DNA of 64,000 nucleotides from Pseudomonas sp. B21-028 (GTDB taxonomy: Bacteria > Pseudomonadota > Gammaproteobacteria > Pseudomonadales > Pseudomonadaceae), in NCBI RefSeq assembly GCF_024749045.1, contig NZ_CP087184.1, forward strand, positions 930,001 to 994,000, in the 5' to 3' direction. The translations under genes and the position numbers were made by a program. The notes below the pieces were generated by a model, which had not been told where the DNA came from, did no database searches, and was given only the letters and a program-made list of their open reading frames with translations. This document shows positions 56,554 through 64,000 of this stretch, piece by piece (within the stretch, counting starts at the first letter, position 1; every line of letters begins with the position of its first letter).

Positions 56554-56693
56554 GTCTGCCGAGTGATCCATGTTGTTCGCTTCCGGGCAGCACTTTGCAG
56601 TGCTGCCCGTTGGCGTTTATCTTCTGTCATTCGTATCCAGGCCGGTTTGATACCGTATGAATAAAGAGAACATTTGCCTGGGAGGAGCGGCTC

Positions 56694-57833
56694 ATTAAAC
56701 CGCTTTTTACCAAGGGTCCCTCGTTGGGTGTGCGCCTGTTGGTGCTGGCCGTGCTATCGGTTGCGCTGATGGTGGTCGATGCCCGCTTCACACTGCTCAA
56801 GCCAGTGCGCAGCCAGATGTCGCTGGTCCTGATGGAAGCCTATTGGATCGCCGACCTGCCGCAGCGGCTGTGGCAAGGCGTGGCCAGCCAGTTTGGCAGC
56901 CGGACCGAACTGGTCGCCGAAAACGAAAAACTCAAGACCGAGAACCTGCTGTTGCAGGGGCGCCTGCAGAAACTGGCGGCCCTCACCGAGCAGAACGTGC
57001 GGCTGCGCGAATTGCTCAACTCCTCCGCGCTGGTCAACGAAAAGGTCGAAGTGGCCGAGTTGATCGGCATGGACCCCAACCCGTTTACCCACCGGATCGT
57101 CATCAACAAGGGGGAGCGCGACGGCGTCGTCCTCGGCCAGCCGGTGCTCGATGCCCGCGGCCTGATGGGCCAGGTGGTGGAGTTGATGCCCTACACGTCT
57201 CGCGTGCTGCTGTTGACCGATACCACCCATAGCATCCCCGTGCAGGTCAACCGCAACGGCTTGCGGGCGATTGCCAGCGGCACCGGTAACCCGGAGCGCC
57301 TGGAACTGCGACACGTGGCCGATACAGCCGATATCAAGGAAGGTGACCTGTTGGTCAGCTCCGGCCTTGGCCAGCGCTTCCCGGCCGGCTATCCGGTGGC
57401 GATGGTCAAGGAAGTGATCCATGACTCCGGCCAGCCATTCGCCATTGTCCGTGCCGTACCGACCGCCGCGTTGAACCGCAGTCGTTACCTGCTGCTGGTG
57501 TTCAGCGACAACCGCACACCTGAGGAGCGCGCCAACGACGCTGCCGTGGCCCAGGAAGCCCAGGACCGGCAGGGCGGCGAAGCGGCTGCACCCGCCACTG
57601 GCGCAGCCGTGCCGGCCGCAACGCCGAATCCATCCGTGCCCACACCGGCTACGCCAGCCCCGGTAACCACACCGGCTGCCGCGCCCGCCACTACGCCTGC
57701 CAAGCCTGCCGCGTCACCGACCAAGCCTGCCGCTCATGCACCGGCCACTCATGCACCGGCGGCCCAATCGACGCGGCCCGCAGCCAGGGCTCCGGCCGCC
57801 ACGCCCGTCACCAGGGGAGCACGAGAAGAATGA
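56694..57833 (+). CDS. mreC: Rod-shape protein MreC with long Pro/Ala tail (probable ATT start)
   Basis: 379 aa if translation starts at ATT 56694, which follows GGAGGAG at eight bases and yields IKPLFTKGPSLGVRLLVLAV, the usual MreC N-terminus. A TTG at 56724 would remove the basic residues before the membrane helix and lacks a ribosome site. The single N-terminal helix anchors it; a coiled coil (about 60-110, ELVAENEKLKTENLLLQGRL) and the beta domains follow. The last 90 residues are a low-complexity Ala/Pro/Thr tail (PAATPNPSVPTPATPAPVTT), longer than in E. coli. It links MreB to PBP2 in the elongasome. Confidence 0.93.
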   Translation: MKPLFTKGPSLGVRLLVLAVLSVALMVVDARFTLLKPVRSQMSLVLMEAYWIADLPQRLWQGVASQFGSRTELVAENEKLKTENLLLQGRLQKLAALTEQNVRLRELLNSSALVNEKVEVAELIGMDPNPFTHRIVINKGERDGVVLGQPVLDARGLMGQVVELMPYTSRVLLLTDTTHSIPVQVNRNGLRAIASGTGNPERLELRHVADTADIKEGDLLVSSGLGQRFPAGYPVAMVKEVIHDSGQPFAIVRAVPTAALNRSRYLLLVFSDNRTPEERANDAAVAQEAQDRQGGEAAAPATGAAVPAATPNPSVPTPATPAPVTTPAAAPATTPAKPAASPTKPAAHAPATHAPAAQSTRPAARAPAATPVTRGAREE

Positions 57834-58318
57834 GCAGTACCCACTCCGGTAACGGCTGGATGGTCTGGTTGACCTTCGCCGTGGGCCTGTTGCTCAGTGT
57901 TTCGCCGCTGCCGCAATTCATGGAGATTCTTCGCCCGTTGTGGCTGGCCTTGCTACTGGCGTTCTGGGCGCTGGCGCTGCCGCATAAGGTCGGCATGGTC
58001 ACCGCCTGGTGCCTGGGGCTGGCCGAAGACGTGCTTTATGGGACGCTGCTGGGGCAGAACGCGCTGATCCTGACCTTGATTACCTTTCTGGTGTTGTCGC
58101 TGCAACAGCGCCTGCGGATGTTCCCGATGTGGCAACAGTGCCTGGTGATCCTGGTGATCTTCGGTCTGGCGCAACTGGTACAGCTATGGCTCAGCGCGCT
58201 GACCGGCAATCGCCAGCCGACCCTGGCACTGGTGTTGCCGGCCCTGGTCAGTGCCTTGCTCTGGCCTTGGGTCAGCTTCGGTTTGCGTGGCCTGCGCCTG
58301 CGTTTCAAGATCAACTGA
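57830..58318 (+). CDS. mreD: Rod-shape protein MreD
   Basis: 162 aa inner-membrane protein, about five helices (WMVWLTFAVGLLLSVSPLPQ; LWLALLLAFWALALPHKVGM; LIQ-type FLVLSLQQRLRMFPMWQQCL). The ATGA overlap with mreC couples translation. Balances MreC in elongasome activation. Confidence 0.95.
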   Translation: MSSTHSGNGWMVWLTFAVGLLLSVSPLPQFMEILRPLWLALLLAFWALALPHKVGMVTAWCLGLAEDVLYGTLLGQNALILTLITFLVLSLQQRLRMFPMWQQCLVILVIFGLAQLVQLWLSALTGNRQPTLALVLPALVSALLWPWVSFGLRGLRLRFKIN

Positions 58319-58322
58319 TTCG

Positions 58323-58482
58323 CTAGGCTCTGTACAAAAGGTCTTGAGACGAAGGTCAGGCACGGCGAAAACAGCCGAGGAACGGCCGGGGTCGCGTCCG
58401 ACTGTACTGGAGTACATGAGCATTCCGAGGCTGTTTTCAACGCAGCATGAACGAGTATCAAGGCTTTTTGCATAGAACCTAG
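58323..58482. repeat. MITE-like long inverted repeat B (mreD-maf intergenic)
   Basis: 160 bp. Left end CTAGGCTCTGTACAAAAGGT and the complement of the right end (CTAGGTTCTATGCAAAAAGC) match at about 19 of 24 positions; inner parts (GAAAACAGCC with GGCTGTTTTC) and the centre TGTACTGGAGTACA continue the palindrome, so the whole RNA could fold into one hairpin. No CDS inside is credible. Possibly acts as a transcript boundary inside the mre-maf region. Confidence 0.8.
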
Positions 58483-58504
58483 GGCTCAAGCGGGAGATGC
58501 ACTG

Positions 58505-59101
58505 ATGAAACCGCTTTACCTCGCCTCAGGCTCGCCGCGTCGGCGTGAATTGCTCACGCAGATCGGCGTGTCCTTTACCGCCATCAGCGCGGACATTGAC
58601 GAAACTCCCCAGGATCACGAAACCCCATCGGCCTATGTCGAGCGCCTGGCGCGCGGCAAGGCCGAGGCCGGACGGCGGACCTTGCCGGTCGACGACGGTG
58701 GTTGCGTACTGGGTGCCGACACGGCGGTAGTGCTCGATGGGCAGATCCTCGGCAAGCCACTGAACCAGGACGATGCGTGCTCGATGCTGCTGAGCCTGGC
58801 GGGTCGCGACCATGAGGTGCTGACCGCCATCGCCTTGCTGGACGGTCAGCGCTGCGAATCCCGGGTGGTCCGCAGTCGGGTGCGCTTTCGCTCCATCACC
58901 GAAGCGGAAGCGGCGGCCTATTGGGCCAGCGGCGAACCTCGTGACAAGGCCGGCGGCTACGGCATCCAGGGGCTGGGTGCGGTATTCGTTGCCGGGCTCG
59001 AGGGCAGCTATTCTGCGGTGGTTGGCTTGCCGCTGTGCGAAACCGCGCAACTGTTGGGCCATTTCGGCATACCCTGTTGGCAAACCTTGAACGTGCGTTG
59101 A
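58505..59101 (+). CDS. maf: Maf nucleoside-triphosphate pyrophosphatase (dTTP/UTP type)
   Basis: 198 aa, cytoplasmic house-cleaning pyrophosphatase. [16 protein letters not shown] at the N-terminus, [18 protein letters not shown] with the catalytic Asp, and [17 protein letters not shown] are the Maf signature. The RDKAGGY form and order next to mre and rng match the YhdE group, which prefers dTTP and UTP. ATG after GGGAGATG. Confidence 0.95.
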   Translation: MKPLYLASGSPRRRELLTQIGVSFTAISADIDETPQDHETPSAYVERLARGKAEAGRRTLPVDDGGCVLGADTAVVLDGQILGKPLNQDDACSMLLSLAGRDHEVLTAIALLDGQRCESRVVRSRVRFRSITEAEAAAYWASGEPRDKAGGYGIQGLGAVFVAGLEGSYSAVVGLPLCETAQLLGHFGIPCWQTLNVR

Positions 59102-59157
59102 ACGCCGTCTGACCAGATGCAGCCATTATCGTGAAAATGCCTGAACGAGACCCTGCC

Positions 59158-60615
59158 ATGAGTGAAGAGATCCTGATCAACATCACGCCGATGGAATCGC
59201 GCGTGGCGGTGGTTGAAAACGGTGTGCTGCAAGAGGTTCATGTCGAACGCACGCAGAAGCGTGGCATCGTCGGCAACATCTACAAAGGCAAGGTGGTGCG
59301 GGTGTTGCCGGGCATGCAGGCGGCGTTCGTCGATATCGGCCTGGACCGTGCGGCGTTCATCCATGCCTCGGAGATTTCCATGCGCGAAGGGCCCGCCGTG
59401 GAGAGCATCGGCGCGCTGGTCCATGAAGGCCAGAGTCTGGTGGTGCAGGTCACCAAGGACCCCATCGGTTCCAAGGGCGCGCGCCTGACCACGCAATTGT
59501 CCATTCCCTCGCGCTACCTGGTGTACATGCCACGCACCGCCCATGTCGGCATTTCCCTGAAGATCGAAGACGAAGCCGAGCGCGAACGCCTCAAGCAGGT
59601 GGTCAGCGACTGCGTGGAGAAAGAAGGCATCAAGGAGGCCGGTGGCTTCATCCTGCGCACCGCCGCCGAAGGTGCCGGGGCCGACGAGATTCTCATGGAC
59701 ATCCGTTACCTGCGCAGGCTCTGGGACCAGATCGCCGCGCAGATCAAGACCATTGCCACCCCCAGCGTGATCTACGAAGACCTGGGCCTGGCGCTGCGCA
59801 CGCTGCGGGACCTGGTCAGCCCCAGGATCGAGAAAATCCGCATCGACTCCCGGGAAACCTTCCAGAAGACCACCCAGTTCGTGGCCGAGCTGATGCCGGA
59901 AATCGCCGACCGTCTCGAGCATTATCCCGGCGAGCGGCCGATTTTCGACCTGTACGGCGTCGAGGATGAAATCCAGAAAGCCCTGGAGCGCAAGGTACCG
60001 CTCAAGTCCGGCGGCTACCTGGTGGTCGATCCGGCCGAGGCCATGAGCACCATCGATGTCAACACCGGGGCGTTCGTCGGCCATCGCAACCTCGAAGAAA
60101 CCATCTTCAAGACCAACCTGGAGGCGGCCACTGCCATCGCTCGCCAACTGCGCCTGCGCAACCTGGGCGGGATCATCATCATCGACTTCATCGACATGGA
60201 GGACGAAGAGCACCAGCGCCAGGTACTGAGGACGTTGGAGAAACAACTCGAGCGCGACCACGCCAAGACCAACATCATCGGCATCACCGAATTGGGCCTG
60301 GTGCAGATGACCCGCAAACGCACCCGCGAGAGCCTCGAACAGGTGTTGTGCGAGCCGTGCAGCGCCTGCCAGGGCCGGGGCAAGCTCAAGACTCCGGAAA
60401 CCGTGTGTTACGAAATCTTCAGGGAAATTCTCCGGGAGGCGCGCGCCTACCAGGCCACTGGCTATAGAGTGTTGGCGAACCAGAAAGTGGTGGACCGCCT
60501 GCTCGACGAGGAGTCGGGTAATGTCGCGGAGCTGGAGGCCTTTATTGGGCGCACGATTCGCTTCCAGGTAGAAACCATGTACTCCCAGGAACAATACGAC
60601 GTTGTGCTGCTCTGA
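59158..60615 (+). CDS. rng: Ribonuclease G
   Basis: 485 aa endoribonuclease processing 16S rRNA 5' end and some mRNAs. N-terminal S1 domain (GNIYKGKVVRVLPGMQAAFV), catalytic Asp pair D300 (MSTIDVNTGAF) and D343 (IIIDFIDMED), matching RNase E D303/D346, and the Zn-link CEPCSACQG that joins dimers. The ATG at 59158 follows GACCCTGCC weakly; a GTG nine codons upstream is possible but poorly conserved. No C-terminal scaffold, hence RNase G rather than E. Confidence 0.96.
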   Translation: MSEEILINITPMESRVAVVENGVLQEVHVERTQKRGIVGNIYKGKVVRVLPGMQAAFVDIGLDRAAFIHASEISMREGPAVESIGALVHEGQSLVVQVTKDPIGSKGARLTTQLSIPSRYLVYMPRTAHVGISLKIEDEAERERLKQVVSDCVEKEGIKEAGGFILRTAAEGAGADEILMDIRYLRRLWDQIAAQIKTIATPSVIYEDLGLALRTLRDLVSPRIEKIRIDSRETFQKTTQFVAELMPEIADRLEHYPGERPIFDLYGVEDEIQKALERKVPLKSGGYLVVDPAEAMSTIDVNTGAFVGHRNLEETIFKTNLEAATAIARQLRLRNLGGIIIIDFIDMEDEEHQRQVLRTLEKQLERDHAKTNIIGITELGLVQMTRKRTRESLEQVLCEPCSACQGRGKLKTPETVCYEIFREILREARAYQATGYRVLANQKVVDRLLDEESGNVAELEAFIGRTIRFQVETMYSQEQYDVVLL

Positions 60616-60676
60616 AGTGGCTCCTGAAGCGGTGGTCTCGCCGATTTGAACATCTTTGCCTGGGGAGTCCACTGAC

Positions 60677-63600
60677 ATGGAGCGTTTGACCCGCATACTG
60701 GCCGCGCTGACCCGCTGGGGCTTGGGTCTGTGCGCGCTGCTGCTGGTGCTGTTGGCGCTGTACGTCAGCCTGGGGCGGGAACTGGCGCCGCTGGTAGCCG
60801 AATACCGTACCGAGATCGAGCACCGGGCCACCGAAACGCTGGGCATGCCGTTGCACATCGGCAGCCTGGAGGGCAAGTGGGGTGGCCTGGCGCCGATTCT
60901 GCTGGCTCGCGACGTGATGATCGGCGAAGGCGCCAATGCCATGCACCTGGATGAGGTGCGTGCCGTTCCCGACCTGTGGGCCAGCCTGCTGGCCCGCCAG
61001 GTGCGCATTGCCCATCTGGAGCTCGGTGGTCTCAAGATCAGCCTCAAGGAAGGCGCCGACGGCAAGTGGGCCCTGGAGGGCCTGCCGGTCAAGGACGATC
61101 AGCCGTTCGACCCGCAGCAATTGTTTGATCGCATGCAGATGGTCTCGAAGCTTTCGATCCTGGACAGCCAGGTGACCTTGCAGCCGCTGGATCAAGCACC
61201 GCTGACCCTGACCTATGTGGGCGTGAGTCTCAGGACCGGCGTCAGCCGCCAGCGCCTGGACGCACGCTTGACCCTGCCCGACGGGCAACCACTGGCAATC
61301 AACCTGCGTACCCGCATCCGCGCCGCCGACTGGGAGAACGGTCAGGCCGATGCCTACCTGAGCCTGCCGCAGAGCGACTGGTCGAAATGGCTGCCGAAGC
61401 GCCTGACCCGCGAATGGAATTTCTCCCAGGCCAAGGCGGGCGGCGAGTTCTGGTTGAGTTGGGCGAACGGGACGCTGCAAAGCGCCGCCGTGCGCCTGAA
61501 TGCGCCGGACATCAGCGGCGCCTACGCCGACCGCAAGCCGGTACAGATCCGCAACCTGGCACTCAACGGGTATTTCCAGCGTGGTGACGACGGGTTCACA
61601 GCGACGTTCGATTCCCTGGCGATGAGCCTGGGCGAAACCCGCTGGGAATCGCGCCTGCAATTGCAGCAGAGCGCGGCCACCGAGAAGGCTGAAGAACTCT
61701 GGCATCTACAGGCCGATCGTCTCGACCTGACTCCGATTACGCCGCTGCTCAATGCCTTGGCGCCCTTGCCCGAGGGGGTCGCGACGGCCATCGACCGCCT
61801 CAGGTTCACTGGCGCGCTGCGCAACCTGTGGGTGGACTACCGGCCGCAGAATGCCGGCGATCGGAAGGTCAGCTTTGCCACCAACCTGGACACGGTGGGC
61901 TTCGATGCCTATCACGGCGCCCCGGCGGCGCGTAACGTCTCGGGCAGCCTCAGCGGCGACCTCGGCGGCGGCGAGCTGCGCATGGACAGCAAGGATTTTT
62001 CCCTGCACCTGGACCCGATCTTCGCCAAACCCTGGCAATACCTGCAGGCCAATGCGCGGCTGACCTGGAAGCTCGACCAGCAAGGTTTCACCCTGATCGC
62101 GCCCTACCTGAAGGTGCTGGGGGAGGAGGGCCGGATTGCCGGCGATTTCCTGATCCGCCTGCATTTCGACCACAGCCAGGAAGACTACATGGACCTGCGG
62201 GTCGGCCTGGTGGATGGCGACGGGCGCTACACCGCCAAATACCTGCCAGCGGTGCTGAGCCCGGCTCTGGATGAATGGCTGCGCACGGCCATCGTCAAGG
62301 GGGCCGTGGATGAAGGGTTTTTCCAGTACCAGGGTTCGCTGAACCACGGCGCCGAGGACACGGCCCGCAGCATCAGCCTGTTCTTCAAGGTGCATGACGC
62401 CGAGCTGGCCTTCCAGCCGGGCTGGCCTTCGGTTGGCAAGGTCAGTGGCGATGTTTTCGTCGAAGACAGCGGTGTGCGCATCTTCGCCAGCCAGGGGCAA
62501 TTGCTGGACACCCAGGTCAAGGACGTGGCAGTGAACATTCCCCATGTCCCGAACGGGCAGCATTCCCATCTGCTATTGGAGGGCGGGTTTGCCGGGGGCT
62601 TGGGGGACGGGCTGAAGATCTTGCAGACGGCGCCCATCGGCACGGCCCAGACGTTCGCCGGCTGGGAAGGCGAAGGCGGTCTGCAAGGCAATGTGAAGCT
62701 CGATATCCCGTTGGCCAAGGGTGACCCACCGAAGATTGTGGTGGACTTCAGCACCGACAACGCCCGGCTCAAGCTCAGCGATCCGGTGCTGGAGCTGACC
62801 CAGCTCAAGGGCGATTTCCGCTTCGACAGCAGCAAGGGGCTGAGCGGCAAGAACATCGCCGCCCGGGCGTTCGACCGACCTTTGACCGCGCAGATCTTCG
62901 CCGATGGCCGTGCCGGTGCGCTCAACACCCGTGTGGTTGCGTCCGGGCGGCTGGAGGTCAAGAAACTCACCGACTGGCTGAACGTTACCCAGCCGTTGCC
63001 GGTTTCCGGGGTCGTTCCGTACCAGTTGCAGGTGATGCTCGACGGGGCTGACAGTCAGTTGTCGGTCAGTTCCAACCTCAAGGGCGTGGCAGTGGACCTG
63101 CCGGCGCCCTTCGGCATGACGGCCGATACCGGGCGAGACACGGTGTTCCGCATGACGCTGCAAGGGCCGGAGCGGCGTTACTGGGTCAATTATGGCGACC
63201 TCGCCAGCTTCACTTACGCAGCGCCCGGCGGGAAGCCGGCCGACGGTCGCGGCGAGCTGTTGCTCGGGGGCGGCGATGCGGTCTTGCCAGGCGCCAAAGG
63301 GGTGCGGCTGCGTGGGACGCTGTCGGAGCTGGATGTCGGGCCATGGCAGGACCTGCTGAACAAGTACGCCGGACAGGATCCGAGCGGCAGCGCCAAGCAA
63401 TTGCTCAGCGGCGTCGACCTTAAGGTGGGCAAGCTCATGGCCATGGGCACGTCCCTGGACCAGGCATCGGTGCAGCTCGACCGTAAGCCGGACGCCTGGT
63501 CCCTGGGGCTCGACAGCCAGCAGGCCAAGGGCAATGTCAGCCTTCCGGATGCGAAGAGCGCTCCGATCGGGATCAAGCTCGATTACGTTCGTCTGCCGGC

Positions 63601-64000
63601 CGCGGACCCGACGGTGCAGGCCGATGAGAACGCGCCGGACCCGCTGGCATCGGTGGACCCCACCCGGATCCCGGCCATGGATATCGCGATCGATCAGCTG
63701 TTCCAGGGACCGGATCTGATCGGCGCCTGGTCGATGAAGGTGCGTCCGACCAGCAAGGGTATCGCGCTGAACAATCTGGACATGGGCCTCAAGGGCATGG
63801 TGTTGCAGGGCAGTGGCGGCTGGGAAGGCGTACCCGGTTCCACCCGCAGCTGGTACAAGGGGCGTATCGGCGGCAAGAACCTGGCGGATGTGCTCAAGGG
63901 CTGGGGATTCGCTCCAAGCGTGACCAGCCAGGACTTCCACCTGGACGTCGATGGCAACTGGCCCGGCTCGCCGGCGTGGGTCGCGACCAAGCGCTTTTCC
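60677..64000 (+). CDS. yhdP: AsmA/TamB-like YhdP-family protein (3' truncated)
   Basis: At least 1108 aa to the window edge; the family is about 1270 aa. One N-terminal membrane helix (WGLGLCALLLVLLALYVSLG), then a long periplasmic beta-rich body with GKWGGLAPILLARDVMIGEG, the family VSFATNLDTVGF, LPVSGVVPYQLQVML and WSMKVRPTSKGIALNNLDMG. YhdP and relatives form bridge-like structures that move phospholipids to the outer membrane. ATG at 60677 follows GGGGAGTCCACTGAC. Follows rng by 61 bp in one operon. Only the end is missing. Confidence 0.95.
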   Translation, partial: MERLTRILAALTRWGLGLCALLLVLLALYVSLGRELAPLVAEYRTEIEHRATETLGMPLHIGSLEGKWGGLAPILLARDVMIGEGANAMHLDEVRAVPDLWASLLARQVRIAHLELGGLKISLKEGADGKWALEGLPVKDDQPFDPQQLFDRMQMVSKLSILDSQVTLQPLDQAPLTLTYVGVSLRTGVSRQRLDARLTLPDGQPLAINLRTRIRAADWENGQADAYLSLPQSDWSKWLPKRLTREWNFSQAKAGGEFWLSWANGTLQSAAVRLNAPDISGAYADRKPVQIRNLALNGYFQRGDDGFTATFDSLAMSLGETRWESRLQLQQSAATEKAEELWHLQADRLDLTPITPLLNALAPLPEGVATAIDRLRFTGALRNLWVDYRPQNAGDRKVSFATNLDTVGFDAYHGAPAARNVSGSLSGDLGGGELRMDSKDFSLHLDPIFAKPWQYLQANARLTWKLDQQGFTLIAPYLKVLGEEGRIAGDFLIRLHFDHSQEDYMDLRVGLVDGDGRYTAKYLPAVLSPALDEWLRTAIVKGAVDEGFFQYQGSLNHGAEDTARSISLFFKVHDAELAFQPGWPSVGKVSGDVFVEDSGVRIFASQGQLLDTQVKDVAVNIPHVPNGQHSHLLLEGGFAGGLGDGLKILQTAPIGTAQTFAGWEGEGGLQGNVKLDIPLAKGDPPKIVVDFSTDNARLKLSDPVLELTQLKGDFRFDSSKGLSGKNIAARAFDRPLTAQIFADGRAGALNTRVVASGRLEVKKLTDWLNVTQPLPVSGVVPYQLQVMLDGADSQLSVSSNLKGVAVDLPAPFGMTADTGRDTVFRMTLQGPERRYWVNYGDLASFTYAAPGGKPADGRGELLLGGGDAVLPGAKGVRLRGTLSELDVGPWQDLLNKYAGQDPSGSAKQLLSGVDLKVGKLMAMGTSLDQASVQLDRKPDAWSLGLDSQQAKGNVSLPDAKSAPIGIKLDYVRLPAADPTVQADENAPDPLASVDPTRIPAMDIAIDQLFQGPDLIGAWSMKVRPTSKGIALNNLDMGLKGMVLQGSGGWEGVPGSTRSWYKGRIGGKNLADVLKGWGFAPSVTSQDFHLDVDGNWPGSPAWVATKRFS

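Noticed and set aside
58184..58489. Minus-strand ORF through MITE-like element B
   Set aside because: It reads through a palindrome and has no ribosome site or recognisable domain.

Overview
The window is chromosomal DNA of a GC-rich gammaproteobacterium, almost certainly a Pseudomonas of the P. fluorescens group. This rests on gene content and order (fruBKA; piuBAC with a Sel1 gene next to speC; an OprD-type porin inside a dpp operon next to roxSR; gatCAB divergent from mreBCD-maf-rng-yhdP) and on many copies of two families of palindromic REP/REPIN elements typical of this group. Comparisons to P. aeruginosa gene order are from memory. I saw no rRNA, tRNA, CRISPR array, prophage, transposase or intact IS.

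Layout. 1-5.1 kb: fructose phosphotransferase operon (fruB cut by the window edge, fruK, fruA). 5.3-6.9 kb: Tat-exported PhoD-type phosphatase. 7.0-13.8 kb: iron/siderophore locus with reductase piuB, TonB receptor piuA, dioxygenase piuC and a Sel1-repeat gene, with Fur-box-like sites between piuA and piuC. 13.8-15.3 kb: speC (ornithine decarboxylase) with a long leader containing a terminator-like hairpin. 15.5-19.0 kb: opuCABCD-like betaine/choline/carnitine ABC transporter. 19.3-20.9 kb: prfC. 21.3-21.6 kb: a small secreted acidic protein. 21.7-34.3 kb: a large minus-strand peptide-uptake region with dppBCDF, four paralogous binding proteins and an OpdP-like porin. 34.5-35.2 kb: a DUF6124-like gene preceded by an apparently structured RNA leader. 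35.4-38.3 kb: a SIMPL-domain protein and the redox two-component system roxSR. 38.4-40.1 kb: an SbmA/YddA-type ABC exporter. 40.2-47.5 kb: GntR/FCD regulator, two small unknown genes, and the glucarate/galactarate operon (kdgD, ketoglutarate semialdehyde dehydrogenase, MFS transporter, garD). 47.7-51.8 kb: AEC transporter, an AT-richer DUF4917/SIR2-like gene, a carboxymuconolactone-decarboxylase-family protein, a Ca/Na antiporter and an RlpA-like lipoprotein. 51.9-55.1 kb: gatCAB. 55.5-64.0 kb: mreBCD, maf, rng and the 5' part of yhdP.

Most of the window is core genome. Four things do not look routine: (1) the structured, pseudoknot-capable RNA at about 34.53-34.74 kb in front of the DUF6124-like gene; (2) the isolated AT-rich SIR2-like gene at 48.8 kb; (3) the speC leader with an internal terminator; (4) families of long-palindrome elements, including two larger MITE-like hairpins flanking the gat/mre region. 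Two genes (mreC and the Ca/Na antiporter) appear to start at ATT codons. All functional names are from recognising protein families by eye; no database search was run.
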